Below are positions 15,448 to 24,851 of a DNA stretch of 38,660 bases, one piece after another. Made by a program: the position numbers and the translations under genes. This DNA comes from JAMQKA01 sp043951865 (GTDB lineage: Bacteria > Bacteroidota > Rhodothermia > Balneolales > Balneolaceae). The stretch lies in contig NZ_JBINJF010000034.1 in assembly GCF_043951865.1 (NCBI RefSeq), forward strand, positions 1 through 38,660, written 5' to 3'. Numbering within the stretch: the first letter of the stretch is position 1; each line of letters starts with the position of its first letter. The notes under the pieces were generated by a model, which worked only from the letters and a program-made list of their open reading frames with translations, ran no database searches and was not told where the DNA came from.

Positions 15448-16197
15448 TCACCGGATGGGTCGTTTGAGAGAGCGTTCACTGAATTCACTGTCTGAGAGCC
15501 CCTGATCAAATTGAATGTCTGAGAGTTCAAGAACGGTTTCATGGTTTTCATCCAGTGACACCATTCTCATCATTTTCCCCATCCAGTAGCCATCAATCTT
15601 TTCTACATTATCAATCGAAAGTTCTTTTTTTTGTTCTAACCGGTTATGGTATTCTACTTTCCAAAGTACAAAGTTGGAGGTATCGGCATGTATTACAAGG
15701 TGATGATAGTTGACATCCGCACCGGGTTTTGGTTCAAGGAATAAACGGTATTGTCCTTGTTGAGTCGACAATTCCCGGGCTATATAATCGTCTGCATAGA
15801 CACTTTGGGACATGTCTTCATACGTAAAGTCCGTTCCCATGAAGTTTTCATTGGTCGCTGAGGAGGCAATTCTCCGTACCTTCCGAAAGGCCGGCAGGTA
15901 GAGATAGAGCCGGTCGGAATCCAGCCGCAGGAATCCGACACCCCGCACATCGGCCGGTTCCAAGAAACGCACCATCCGTAGCTCCTTCCCCTTTTGCTTG
16001 ATTTCAACAACTCGCTTTTTTACCCGATTCTCCTCATCAATAAGTTTCATTTGCTCGGTAGCCGACATATCAGAAAAAGCATTTTGTACTGAGTCAATTT
16101 TTGCAAGAATTTGATCCGGCGATTGTCCAACAGCGGGAAGGGTTATAAACACAATTAACAATAAATTCAGGGATAGGATATATTTAAATAGTTTCAT
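15448..16197 (-). CDS. Outer-membrane lipoprotein-sorting (LolA-like) protein
   Basis: The 249-residue periplasmic protein has a signal peptide (about 1-25), then a LolA-like beta sheet with RMVRFLEPADVRGVGFL and LYLYLPAFRKVRRI (about 75-115), characteristic of the outer-membrane lipoprotein-sorting family that co-occurs with MMPL-type RND exporters. It should carry a lipid or lipid-modified cargo across the periplasm. The start at 16197 is chosen because the signal peptide begins there; it overlaps the end of the RND gene by 14 bases, so translation is probably coupled. Confidence 0.8.
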   Translation of the reverse strand: MKLFKYILSLNLLLIVFITLPAVGQSPDQILAKIDSVQNAFSDMSATEQMKLIDEENRVKKRVVEIKQKGKELRMVRFLEPADVRGVGFLRLDSDRLYLYLPAFRKVRRIASSATNENFMGTDFTYEDMSQSVYADDYIARELSTQQGQYRLFLEPKPGADVNYHHLVIHADTSNFVLWKVEYHNRLEQKKELSIDNVEKIDGYWMGKMMRMVSLDENHETVLELSDIQFDQGLSDSEFSERSLKRPIR

Positions 16198-19114
16198 GGC
16201 GTTTCTCTTTTGTTGTTTCAATTATATCATCACTTGTAGAATGTCCGACAAGGTATTTTGGCTTTAGCCAAATGATTAACACAGCAAGCAGCGTGAGACT
16301 GAGGGTAGCGCTGACTAGCACGGTAAGCGAAGTGAGTCCTCCAAAACGACGAATATGCTGCCCGCCGGCAAACAGAAGCACCAAGAATCCCAGTCCCACC
16401 GCCAGGGCGTTGATCAAAATCGACATGCCGGTTGTTTTGATTGTTTCCTGCAAGGCCTGAAGTTTATCTCCGGAAGCGATCAGTTCATCCCGGTAACGAG
16501 AGATAAAGTGAATATCTGTATCGATGCCGAGCCCGATGGCAATGGAGGCAATCATAGCGGTAAATGAGTCCAGCCCAATGCCGAGGTATCCCATCACTCC
16601 AAAGTTGATTAGGATTGTTAGGGAAATCGGGATGATCGCAATCAGGGCAACTATGGTGGATTTGTGGATAATTGCCAGCAACACCAATACAAAAAGCAGC
16701 GCGGTCAACAGGCTCTTGATCTGGGTTGGCACAAGTTCCTCCTCCATCCCTTTCAACACCTGAGGCATCCCAGCCTGATATATTGAAACCGGTACTTCCC
16801 GTATAACCGCAGGGTGTTCATCACCGAAAATTTTATTTGCCAGCTTTGAATCCAGGAATGCTATGTTACTGTTTACGTTCCATAAGATGCCTTTCACATT
16901 TTTCCGGAAGTCTTCATCATTCTCGGGATTAAGTGACGATAACAAATCAATGGCTGGTAGGATCCTGGCCCGTCCAATTGTCGTATTAATGATATTTGCA
17001 AGTGAACCGGCCAGCCAGTCGGCATCTTCCCCAGGTAATGCAGGCAAGGCAGATACCAGCATGTTGCTTACCTCTCTGGCTGTCACCTGAATGTTATTTA
17101 GCTGGAGATCTTCAGCAATCTGATCCAGCACCTTCGCTCGTACGGTATCCTCAAGAACGATCTCTGCCTGTGAGCTTGCAAGGTACCGATTCAGTTGAAC
17201 CAAGACGCTGTCTCTCGTCAATGGGCCAACTGTAAAATTCATGAGGTTATCTTTTACCTTATCCATGAAGGCGCGCCTCCATGATATTCCCTCTTTACTC
17301 AAATACCAGCGGAGTTCCTGCATCACCAATTGCAACTGCTCTTGCTTTACCAGTTGCCGTTTTTGAGAATCTAAATAATGCAGATTAACAGTACTTAGAT
17401 GCTTCGGCAGTGTTCTCAGATAACGATTGATACTGTCTACCGAGGTCACCAACGTACCGGTATGCCACGTACCCATCTTAGCTTGAACCAGCCCCATATC
17501 AGAATCTGGCGTAACCATGCGTTCAATCTGGTCCTCCCCCTCAATCAGGAACCAGAGGTTAGAAACGCCCTGGTGCTTTTCCGGCACCTGGTAACGACCA
17601 TTCATCACCTTGTTCATTTCTGCCATGACCGACCCCATGGAACTCGGTTTGCCCACTTCGGGAATGGTCTCCAGCCTACGTTCCACCCGGTGCATCAACT
17701 GAAGGATAGCCGGATCTTTTATATCCCCATCGACGACTACCTGTACCGGAAGCGAGCCTTCGAATTTCTCGCGCAGCATCATTTCGGCGTGATAGGGATC
17801 ACTGCCTCGTGCCAGGCAAAGTGACCAGTCCACATCTTTTTCAATTTTAGGGATGGCAATAACCGCCAGGACAATTATGCCAAGACTACCTGCCAGAATT
17901 AATTTTTGGTGCTTATAAACACGAAATCCAAAACGGTCCAGAAAGTGATATTCTGATTTCACACTCTTGGTACCGGGGTTAAATCCTATGCCGAATGAAA
18001 GCAGTGCAGGAAGCAGTGTCAGAGTTACGATCAGGGCCAGGATAACTCCCACTGCTGTCAACAGGCCGAATTGTTGGATAACTGAGAAATCGGAGACAAA
18101 CAATGAAGCAAACCCTACCGTAGTTGTAATCGTTGTAAGAGCGATAGGTGTGCCCATTTGCTTGAAGGTTTGCCGGGTGGCCTGTTTGGGATCGTTACCT
18201 TCATTACGCAACTCATAATAGCGTTTCATCAGGTGGATACCGTCGGCACTGCCCAGGGCCAGCAGAACCACCGGCATGATCCCGGTCAGCAGGTCGAATT
18301 CCAACCCGAAGATACCCATTAGTCCGGTTATGCAGATGACACTTACCGATACGACGATCATCGGGAACACCACGCCCGCCCAGTGGCGGAATCCCAAGTA
18401 TAAAACGAGCACCAGTAAGAAAATCATAATTGGGATCAGCGTAGACAGGTTCTCACTGATCAGCAGGGTCATATTATACACCAAGAATGGGAGTCCGCCG
18501 AAATAGAGTTTGGCATTGGATTCCAGGTCTGAGGAATTTAACACATCGTCAGTTACGTCTTTGATACGCAGAGAGGTGGTAAACTGGTTGGACCCTGCCT
18601 TTCTACTTCCTTCGAACTGTAATAGAATGGTGGCGGTCCGGCCATCTTCCGATATCAGATTTCCGGTGTATCGCTCATTCCCAAGTACATAATCTTGTAA
18701 TTCTCTTAAAGCTGAAGCCTCCGACGGAACCCGGTCCGTTTCGTATAGCCTGCCAACCTCCAGTCCCCATTCCGTCTCCCTAAAGTCAATCACATTTGAT
18801 AGGCTTGTGACGTAGGAAATACGCTCAACCTCTTCGTAGGCCTCCGTCAGCCGGCTGATTAACTCCAAGTTTGACTGGGTAAACACCTCGTTATCGGAGT
18901 TCAACAACACCACACCCAAGTCGTTTCCACCGAAAATATCACCAATCCGGTTATATTTTTGCACTGCTGGATCATCTTGGCTAAGATAGGTCGAAAAATC
19001 AGCATTGAGGGACACGGAAAGAGTCTTCCAGCCCAATATTACCGTAAGTAGCAGGGTTGAGGTGATAATCCACCAGCGGTATCGAATAATTAGATCAGCT
19101 AATCGTAACATCAT
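16184..19114 (-). CDS. RND superfamily exporter, HAE3/MMPL type
   Basis: The 976-residue protein has two repeats, each with one helix, a large periplasmic domain and a five-helix bundle. Family motifs include GIMPVVLLALGSADGIHLMK (first half) and ASIAIGLGIDTDIHFISRYR (second half), with the Asp residues used for proton relay. Members export hopanoids, other lipids or hydrophobic compounds. The start at 19114 (or the adjacent Met at 19111) is preferred: an alternative GTG at 19165 falls inside promoter box 6. It heads the minus-strand trio with the LolA-like and barrel proteins. The promoter box implies control by the same regulator as the copper pumps. Confidence 0.87.
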   Translation of the reverse strand: MMLRLADLIIRYRWWIITSTLLLTVILGWKTLSVSLNADFSTYLSQDDPAVQKYNRIGDIFGGNDLGVVLLNSDNEVFTQSNLELISRLTEAYEEVERISYVTSLSNVIDFRETEWGLEVGRLYETDRVPSEASALRELQDYVLGNERYTGNLISEDGRTATILLQFEGSRKAGSNQFTTSLRIKDVTDDVLNSSDLESNAKLYFGGLPFLVYNMTLLISENLSTLIPIMIFLLVLVLYLGFRHWAGVVFPMIVVSVSVICITGLMGIFGLEFDLLTGIMPVVLLALGSADGIHLMKRYYELRNEGNDPKQATRQTFKQMGTPIALTTITTTVGFASLFVSDFSVIQQFGLLTAVGVILALIVTLTLLPALLSFGIGFNPGTKSVKSEYHFLDRFGFRVYKHQKLILAGSLGIIVLAVIAIPKIEKDVDWSLCLARGSDPYHAEMMLREKFEGSLPVQVVVDGDIKDPAILQLMHRVERRLETIPEVGKPSSMGSVMAEMNKVMNGRYQVPEKHQGVSNLWFLIEGEDQIERMVTPDSDMGLVQAKMGTWHTGTLVTSVDSINRYLRTLPKHLSTVNLHYLDSQKRQLVKQEQLQLVMQELRWYLSKEGISWRRAFMDKVKDNLMNFTVGPLTRDSVLVQLNRYLASSQAEIVLEDTVRAKVLDQIAEDLQLNNIQVTAREVSNMLVSALPALPGEDADWLAGSLANIINTTIGRARILPAIDLLSSLNPENDEDFRKNVKGILWNVNSNIAFLDSKLANKIFGDEHPAVIREVPVSIYQAGMPQVLKGMEEELVPTQIKSLLTALLFVLVLLAIIHKSTIVALIAIIPISLTILINFGVMGYLGIGLDSFTAMIASIAIGLGIDTDIHFISRYRDELIASGDKLQALQETIKTTGMSILINALAVGLGFLVLLFAGGQHIRRFGGLTSLTVLVSATLSLTLLAVLIIWLKPKYLVGHSTSDDIIETTKEKRHETI

Positions 19115-19146
19115 TATGGATTTTAAAAATTCGTATCCTGCTACTA

Positions 19147-19182
19147 GCAATCTACGGGGTGGCACCTTAAAAAAAGCTTAAA
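19147..19182 (-). promoter_or_regulatory. Tandem TTTAAG box and promoter 6 (minus strand)
   Basis: Read on the minus strand, TTTAAGC (19182-19176) and TTTAAGG (19171-19165) have an 11-base period; TAGATTGC (19154-19147) follows after 10 bases. It lies 33-68 bases before the RND exporter start and fixes that start downstream of 19147. Confidence 0.8.
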
Positions 19183-19279
19183 TTAACGGGCTGAATTATT
19201 ATTGCATTTACACCAATTATATTTTGTACCTGAAGGTTTATGAATTTGAATACCAGCCTGACAAAGATGATAGGATAGC

Positions 19280-19984
19280 ATGAATAAGAAGTGCCATTAC
19301 AGAAATATCTTTCTTTTTATTGTTCTTTACGCCATATCCATAATGCCCTTGATGGCTCAGAACAACAATCGCATGCTTATACACGAAATCGAAGGTAATC
19401 AATATGTGAAAACAGACTATTCACCAGAAGGGAAGCAGACGGGAAAACAGCTTCTCAAAGTTGAGACTATTGAAAAACAAAATGATCTGCTAAGAATGCC
19501 CGTCAAACTATACAGTTACAATAGAAAGGGTGACCTGGTGGACAGTACGAAGACAATCTATACTTGCAATCCAGATGAGCGTAGAATCTTGGTAAATCTC
19601 CTATCCTTCTCAGATTATGCAAAGGGCAGTGAAATAAAAATAAATGTAAACGGAACAAATGCTTTTTACCCCGGGTCTCCAGAACCGGGATGGAAAATGG
19701 AATCCATTAATTTTCAAATGAATATCGACAAGGGACTGGTGGGATTTCTGGGAGGAAAAAGTAAAGTAAATATCCACAACCGACGGATTGTATCTAATGA
19801 CACCCTTCAAACCGAACGATATCAAATCAATTCAGAAGTAAATTTCCGCATTTATGTAATGGGTATAAAAATGAAAGAATTCGGATACCGAATTATAGAA
19901 ATAATCGACAAAGAGGAAGGTATTATCTGGCAAAAATTCACTAGCGAAGATAATGAAAGCTACTTTGTGATTCGCTTATTATAA
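19280..19984 (+). CDS. Secreted protein of unknown function (TapB/DUF3108-like)
   Basis: The 234-residue protein has a signal peptide (about 1-26, ending LMAQ) and a mature all-beta-looking domain. The segment YVKTDYSPEGKQTGKQLLKV and the later GFGYR/IDKEEGIIW-like end resemble the TapB/DUF3108 group of periplasmic beta proteins, but similarity is weak by eye. No catalytic residues or metal-rich tracts stand out. It is transcribed away from the RND exporter, with no tandem box on its own strand, and precedes the methyltransferase gene by 41 bases. Confidence 0.6.
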   Translation: MNKKCHYRNIFLFIVLYAISIMPLMAQNNNRMLIHEIEGNQYVKTDYSPEGKQTGKQLLKVETIEKQNDLLRMPVKLYSYNRKGDLVDSTKTIYTCNPDERRILVNLLSFSDYAKGSEIKINVNGTNAFYPGSPEPGWKMESINFQMNIDKGLVGFLGGKSKVNIHNRRIVSNDTLQTERYQINSEVNFRIYVMGIKMKEFGYRIIEIIDKEEGIIWQKFTSEDNESYFVIRLL

Positions 19985-20025
19985 ACAGAATTGAAAACTG
20001 AATAGATATCACATTTCCGATTTAG

Positions 20026-20667
20026 ATGAAGATACCCAATCCTAAACAAACACAATTTACTAAAAAGCGGTACAACGCTACATCAGTTATATATAATCTG
20101 ATGGAGTGGCCGGTCGAACATCTTTGGTATAAAAAATGGCGACAAAAACTTTGGCAGCAGATCCACGGTCCAAAAGTATTGGAAATTGGAGTGGGCACAG
20201 GTAAAAACATCCCGTACTATCCTGAGGACATTGAAATAACAGGGATTGATCTTTCTTCCGGCATGCTGAAACGGGCCCATAAGTTACTGCCCGACCATGC
20301 CAAAGATTGCATTACATTACGTGAAATGGATGCCCAGCAAATGGATTTCCCCGATAATACCTTTGATGATGTGGTAGCTACTTTTGTGTTTTGTTCGGTT
20401 CCCGATCCAGTGCTTGGCCTGAAAGAGGCTTTACGAGTCACGAAGCCCGCTGGCAAACTTTATCTGCTCGAACACATGAAGCCGGAACAATCCTTCCTGG
20501 CCGGGATAATGGAAAAACTGGATGCTCCCATTCATTACGTTACTGGAGTTCATATCGCCCGACAAACTGTAGCGAATGTTGAAAAGGCCGGCTGGAAAAT
20601 AGAGCAAGTCCGGGATTTAACTGCCAAGGGTATTTTTAAAAGAATTGAAGCTTCTAAACCACACTAA
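20026..20667 (+). CDS. Class I SAM-dependent methyltransferase
   Basis: The 213-residue protein has a Rossmann methyltransferase core: motif I VLEIGVGTGKN (51-61), GIDLS (73-77) with the acidic residue for the ribose, and DNTFDDVVATFVFCSVPDP. This pattern resembles bacterial phosphatidylethanolamine N-methyltransferase/UbiE relatives, so a lipid or quinone-like acceptor is plausible. There is no membrane helix. The gene overlaps the histidine kinase tail-to-tail by four bases (20664-20667). Substrate is not determinable from sequence. Confidence 0.82.
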   Translation: MKIPNPKQTQFTKKRYNATSVIYNLMEWPVEHLWYKKWRQKLWQQIHGPKVLEIGVGTGKNIPYYPEDIEITGIDLSSGMLKRAHKLLPDHAKDCITLREMDAQQMDFPDNTFDDVVATFVFCSVPDPVLGLKEALRVTKPAGKLYLLEHMKPEQSFLAGIMEKLDAPIHYVTGVHIARQTVANVEKAGWKIEQVRDLTAKGIFKRIEASKPH

Positions 20668-22097
20668 GCCTGCTTATCTTCAGCCAGCGGGAATTCGACG
20701 ACGAATGTACTTCCTTTTCCTTCTCCTTCACTGTAAGCTCGAATTTTTCCGCCATATAACTCTACAATGGCTTTTACAAGTGGCAGCCCCAGCCCACTGC
20801 CGGATTGATCCTGTACCTCTGACTCATTTGCCCGGTAGAAGCGTTCAAACAGGTGCTTTTTAGTTTTCTCATCAAAACCAATACCGGTATCGCTCAAGTG
20901 GATAACCGCCTTGCCGCTGCTGCGTTGTAATTGCAGATTTACCTCTCCGCCTTTGGGCGTGTACTTGACCGCATTTTCCAAAAGGTTATTTATTACCTCT
21001 TCAATATAGGCCCCGTGCGCCCGGACGTTGAGGTCGGGATCAATTTTTGTTTGAATACTGATATTCTTTGTCTGGGCAGTTTCCCGGTGTTGATCGGCCA
21101 CTGCTTCTGTAATACGGCTGACGCTAACGATATCCGGTTTCGACCGGTGTACCGATTCTACCCGTGAGAGTTGCAGCAGCAGGTGCACCATTTCGCTCAT
21201 CTTGCGAACTTCAGTCAGCATTCGCTCTATCGTTTCCTGGTATTCCTCTTTGGAACGGGGCTTACGGAGCATGATCTCGGCATCACTGCGCATCGATGAC
21301 AGAGGTGTCATAAGCTCATGAGCCGCATCGGAGGTAAAACGTTTCTCTCGTTCAAATCCTTTTTGCAGGCGGTTGAGCATCATATTGAAGGTTTCGGCCA
21401 AGTCGGTCAGTTCGTCCTTTACCTGGTAATTGACCGGAATGCGTTTATCCAAATCGGTAGCCGTAATTGATTTCGCTGCTTCATTAATATCAGCTACCGG
21501 TTTAAGTGCTCTTCGGGACAGCCAGTATCCCCCCAAAATGGAGAATGCCACACTTATCGCAATCAGAACAAGCAAATATTGCCGGAACCGGCTCAACTCC
21601 TCATGCAGGGTCCACTCGAAACCCGTGACTTCCAACCATCCGCAGAATTCGCCTTCACTATTGTTAATAGGATAAAACAGTGTCCGCGCTGGAAAGTCCT
21701 GCCACTGACTACTGAACGAATATTCCTCGTGCGTATCGGGAATTTCTGTGTCCAACGGCTGTTTTGCATCCGAAAAGTTTGGGCTTTTATAGATCAGGCT
21801 GTCTTCCTGGCTATAGAGTCGAACATACGTGCCATATTCGACTCCGCTTTCAAGTGCTGCGTTCCTGCTATAACCTGTAAGATCAATGGAGAGTGAATCT
21901 TCGGTGTTTATATGGGGAAGCAACTGCTCAGCTTCAAAGCGTAGGTGCCGGTCGTAGTTATGGTGAATCGACTGGTGAAAGGTCTCATACAGGATGTAGC
22001 CAAACAGGCTAAGCATTATAAAAAGGCTAAGCCCATACCAAAATGCCAGTTTCTTAGAAATAGAAAGCCTATCGAAGAACGAAGTAATACGTGCCAC
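20664..22097 (-). CDS. Sensor histidine kinase (CusS/CopS-like)
   Basis: The 477-residue kinase has two transmembrane helices (about 16-38 and 173-192) flanking a periplasmic sensor of roughly 135 residues, a HAMP domain (about 193-245), a dimerisation box with His260 in DAAHELMTPLSSMR, and an ATPase domain with NLLENAVKYTP (N box), DTGIGF and SGSGLGLPLVKAIV. It phosphorylates the response regulator encoded four bases upstream. The layout fits CusS/CopS-type metal sensors, though the sensor loop has no obvious Met/His cluster, so the ligand is not readable. The H box has Met where most kinases have Arg (HELMTPLS). Confidence 0.88.
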   Translation of the reverse strand: MARITSFFDRLSISKKLAFWYGLSLFIMLSLFGYILYETFHQSIHHNYDRHLRFEAEQLLPHINTEDSLSIDLTGYSRNAALESGVEYGTYVRLYSQEDSLIYKSPNFSDAKQPLDTEIPDTHEEYSFSSQWQDFPARTLFYPINNSEGEFCGWLEVTGFEWTLHEELSRFRQYLLVLIAISVAFSILGGYWLSRRALKPVADINEAAKSITATDLDKRIPVNYQVKDELTDLAETFNMMLNRLQKGFEREKRFTSDAAHELMTPLSSMRSDAEIMLRKPRSKEEYQETIERMLTEVRKMSEMVHLLLQLSRVESVHRSKPDIVSVSRITEAVADQHRETAQTKNISIQTKIDPDLNVRAHGAYIEEVINNLLENAVKYTPKGGEVNLQLQRSSGKAVIHLSDTGIGFDEKTKKHLFERFYRANESEVQDQSGSGLGLPLVKAIVELYGGKIRAYSEGEGKGSTFVVEFPLAEDKQA

Positions 22098-22101
22098 TAT
22101 G

Positions 22102-22824
22102 TTATTCTTCTGTATTTGTTAAATTATTATTGAGTCGGTAGCCTGCTCCTCTTATGGTTTCAATAACCTTTGAATTATCTTCCAAAAATACTTCCTCACA
22201 TTCCTCGAAAGACTCGACCAGCTTCTGTCGCAGGGTCGAGATTGTAGCTTCAATCGTGTTGTCACTTACGTAATAAGCTGATCCCCAAACCCGCTCGGCA
22301 ATCTGCGTCTTTGAAAACACCGTTTCAGGTTCATTTAACAACAGCTCCAATAAGATAAACTCCTTTGGCCGCAGCGAACGCTTAATACCGCATACCTTGA
22401 CCCAGTGTTTGCGTGAATCCAGCTCAATAGGTCCTACCGAAATAACTTCATTATTCTGCATCTCCGAGGATCGCCGTCCCAATGCCCGAACGCGGGCCAG
22501 AAGCTCCTCAAAAGAGAACGGCTTGCCCATGTAATCATCGGCTCCCGCATCAAGGCCTGACACTTTGTGATCCAGGTCTCCGAGCGCGGTCAGCATAAGA
22601 ACCGGGAATGTCCGGTCCTCCGCGCGCCAATGCTCCAGGATTTGCTTTCCGTCACGATTGGGCAGCCGCCAGTCCAGGATGACCATATCGTAATCATTCA
22701 CCAACCCCTGCAGCTCGGCTTCCTCTCCGTCATGCATAACTTCCACTACATGCCCCTCTTCTTCCAGTCCACGTTTAAGGGAACGGGCAAGCTGTTTTTC
22801 GTCCTCAACCAACAATATCCACAT
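22102..22824 (-). CDS. OmpR-family response regulator (CusR/CopR-like)
   Basis: The 240-residue protein has a receiver domain with Asp8, phospho-acceptor Asp51 (ILDWRLPNRDG), Thr79 and Lys101 (GKPFSFEELLAR), and a winged-helix DNA-binding domain (about 125-233) with RPKEFILLELLLNEPETVFS and the recognition helix around SDNTIEATISTLRQKL. It is the only OmpR-type regulator in the window and lies next to the copper oxidase promoter. Tandem 11-base direct repeats are the usual target form of this family, so it is the best candidate reader of the six TTTAAG boxes. No paired box lies in front of its own gene on the minus strand. Confidence 0.9.
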   Translation of the reverse strand: MWILLVEDEKQLARSLKRGLEEEGHVVEVMHDGEEAELQGLVNDYDMVILDWRLPNRDGKQILEHWRAEDRTFPVLMLTALGDLDHKVSGLDAGADDYMGKPFSFEELLARVRALGRRSSEMQNNEVISVGPIELDSRKHWVKVCGIKRSLRPKEFILLELLLNEPETVFSKTQIAERVWGSAYYVSDNTIEATISTLRQKLVESFEECEEVFLEDNSKVIETIRGAGYRLNNNLTNTEE

Positions 22825-22886
22825 AAAACCATAATTCTATTTCATGAAATAACACCTCTAAGATAAAAGACACTGACCAATAATGT

Positions 22887-22921
22887 TTTAAGCTAAATTT
22901 AAGGTTCGGTTCGTATGTTTC
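22887..22921 (+). promoter_or_regulatory. Tandem TTTAAG box and promoter 5
   Basis: TTTAAGC at 22887-22893 and TTTAAGG at 22898-22904 have an 11-base period; TATGTTTC lies at 22914-22921 after nine bases. It is between the divergent response regulator and CopA-like oxidase genes and points toward the oxidase, about 60 bases before its start. Confidence 0.82.
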
Positions 22922-22979
22922 GGTTCGACATTCGGAACCGATGCTTTAGCTAATTAAAAACAATAGATTACACTGATTT

Positions 22980-24800
22980 ATGAGTGACGATAATAATGGT
23001 ATGAATCGCCACACTTTTCTCCGATATGCCGGCTCCTTAGCAGCTTTTGCCGGTGCAAGTGCAGTATTGCCGGGTTACGCATTAGCAGGCTTCGGCAGTG
23101 AGAAGCGAGATGTATTAACCCCCAAAGGCCCTGATAATGTCATTGATCTGACCATTGGGAAAATGCCGCACAAGATCGATGGGAAACGAGGCGAAGCCAT
23201 AGGCATTAACGGTTCAGTGCCGGGGCCCTTAATCCGACTACAGGAAGGACAAGACGTAATGCTTCGAGTAACCAACGAGCTGGATGATACGACTTCCATC
23301 CACTGGCACGGGATCCTGTTGCCTTTCCAAATGGATGGCGTGCCCGGCGTTAGTTTCGATGGGATTGCACCCGGTGAAACCTTTGAATACCGCTACCCGG
23401 TACGGCAGAATGGCACCTATTGGTACCATAGTCATTCGGGCCTGCAGGAACAGCTCGGCCATTACGGCCCCATGATCATCGATCCGGCCGATGAAGATCC
23501 GGTAGAATATGATCGCGAATATCCGATCGTGCTCTCCGACTGGACCTTTGAAGACCCTCATGACGTGCTGGATAATGTCATATCACTGGATGCCTACTAC
23601 AATTACCAGCAGCGTACAATCGGAGAGTTTGTTACGGATATAAAAGAGAACGGATTCGGAGATACCGTTAAGGACTACCTCTCATTTGGAAAGATGCGCA
23701 TGAAGGCGACCGACCTCTTGGATATAACCAGTGCCACTTACACTTATCTTATGAATGGTCACGGCCCGGACTCCAACTGGAACGCCCTGTTCAAGAAAGG
23801 CGAAAAAGTTCGGCTGCGATTTATCAATGCTTCGGCGGGCACCACGGCTTTTGATGTGCGCATTCCCGGTCTCGAAATGACGGTAGTTCAAGCCGACGGC
23901 CAAAATGTAGAGCCCGTCCCTATCGAGGAGTTCCGCATCGGTATTGCCGAAACCTATGATGTGATCGTAGAGCCCAAAGAAGAAAAACCCTATACCATTT
24001 TTGCCGAATCCCTGGACCGCGGCGGCTATGCTCGTGGCACGCTGGCCCCGCGCGAAGGGATGGAAGCCCCGGTGCCTGACCTTCGTCCACGTCCCAAGCG
24101 TGATATGAAAGACATGGGGATGATGATGTCGATGGGCGGCATGGATATGAAAGGTGAAGACATGGAAGGAATGGACCATGGGGATATGAATCACGGAGAC
24201 ATGGATCATGGTAATATGGATATGTCCAAAGACCCCAAACCTCCTGTCAAACACGGTCCCGACAAGCACGGACCGGGTGCGGCGGCCATTGCCCAGAACC
24301 AGTTTGACCGGCTGGGCGAGCCCGGTATCGGCCTTGGCAATGACGGACGGAAAGTGCTTGTGTACAACGATCTAAAAAGCCTGCGTCCCAATAAAGACAA
24401 ACGCGATGCACAGCGAGAAGTGGAACTGCACCTGACCGGAAATATGGAGCGTTACATGTGGTCCTTCGACGGCGAGCAGTTTCACCAGGTGGATGGACCT
24501 ATCGAGTTCAAACACAACGAGCGGCTCCGACTCACGCTGGTTAACGACACGATGATGGAGCACCCCATCCACCTGCACGGCATGTGGATGGAGCTGGAAA
24601 ACGGCAATGGCCAATACAATCCCCGGCAACACACCCTGCTCGTGCAACCGGCCCAGCGGATTTCGGCCCTGGTTACCCCACGCGACAAGGGGCGCTGGGC
24701 CTTCCACTGCCACATCCTGTATCACATGGAGCGCGGCATGTTCCGCGTGGTCCAGGTAGCGGATGAAGAAGGCAGTATTTATGGACAGGACTATTCATAA
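22980..24800 (+). CDS. copA: CopA/PcoA-type multicopper oxidase
   Basis: The 606-residue periplasmic oxidase has three cupredoxin domains and all copper motifs: HWHG (108-111), WYHSH (148-152), HPIHLHG (528-534) and HCHILYHMERGM (576-587), the last giving type-1 Cys577 and an axial Met. A Met/His/Asp-rich linker (about 379-418) includes three MDHGD-type repeats, as in plasmid CopA/PcoA proteins. It oxidises Cu(I) to less toxic Cu(II). The export signal MNRHTFLRYAGS has a single Arg rather than a twin-Arg pair, unusual for a cofactor-loaded oxidase. It heads the box-5 operon and is followed by CopB. Here copA means the oxidase, not the ATPase. Confidence 0.92.
   Translation: MSDDNNGMNRHTFLRYAGSLAAFAGASAVLPGYALAGFGSEKRDVLTPKGPDNVIDLTIGKMPHKIDGKRGEAIGINGSVPGPLIRLQEGQDVMLRVTNELDDTTSIHWHGILLPFQMDGVPGVSFDGIAPGETFEYRYPVRQNGTYWYHSHSGLQEQLGHYGPMIIDPADEDPVEYDREYPIVLSDWTFEDPHDVLDNVISLDAYYNYQQRTIGEFVTDIKENGFGDTVKDYLSFGKMRMKATDLLDITSATYTYLMNGHGPDSNWNALFKKGEKVRLRFINASAGTTAFDVRIPGLEMTVVQADGQNVEPVPIEEFRIGIAETYDVIVEPKEEKPYTIFAESLDRGGYARGTLAPREGMEAPVPDLRPRPKRDMKDMGMMMSMGGMDMKGEDMEGMDHGDMNHGDMDHGNMDMSKDPKPPVKHGPDKHGPGAAAIAQNQFDRLGEPGIGLGNDGRKVLVYNDLKSLRPNKDKRDAQREVELHLTGNMERYMWSFDGEQFHQVDGPIEFKHNERLRLTLVNDTMMEHPIHLHGMWMELENGNGQYNPRQHTLLVQPAQRISALVTPRDKGRWAFHCHILYHMERGMFRVVQVADEEGSIYGQDYS
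24171..24224 (+). repeat. 15-base coding repeat for Met-Asp-His-Gly-Asp units
   Basis: Three degenerate 15-base units encode MDHGD, MNHGD and MDHGN, followed by MDM, within the linker of the multicopper oxidase (residues 398-415). The repeat supplies soft Cu(I) ligands. Copy number probably varies between relatives. Confidence 0.75.
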
Positions 24801-24851
24801 GTAGATTCAGCGAACTTTTATTAACGAATTCTATCTGACATACAAACTTGC

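Noticed and set aside
19115..19165. N-terminal extension of the RND exporter from a GTG at 19165
   Set aside because: The GTG overlaps promoter box 6 and its putative -7 element; the membrane protein starts naturally at 19114/19111.
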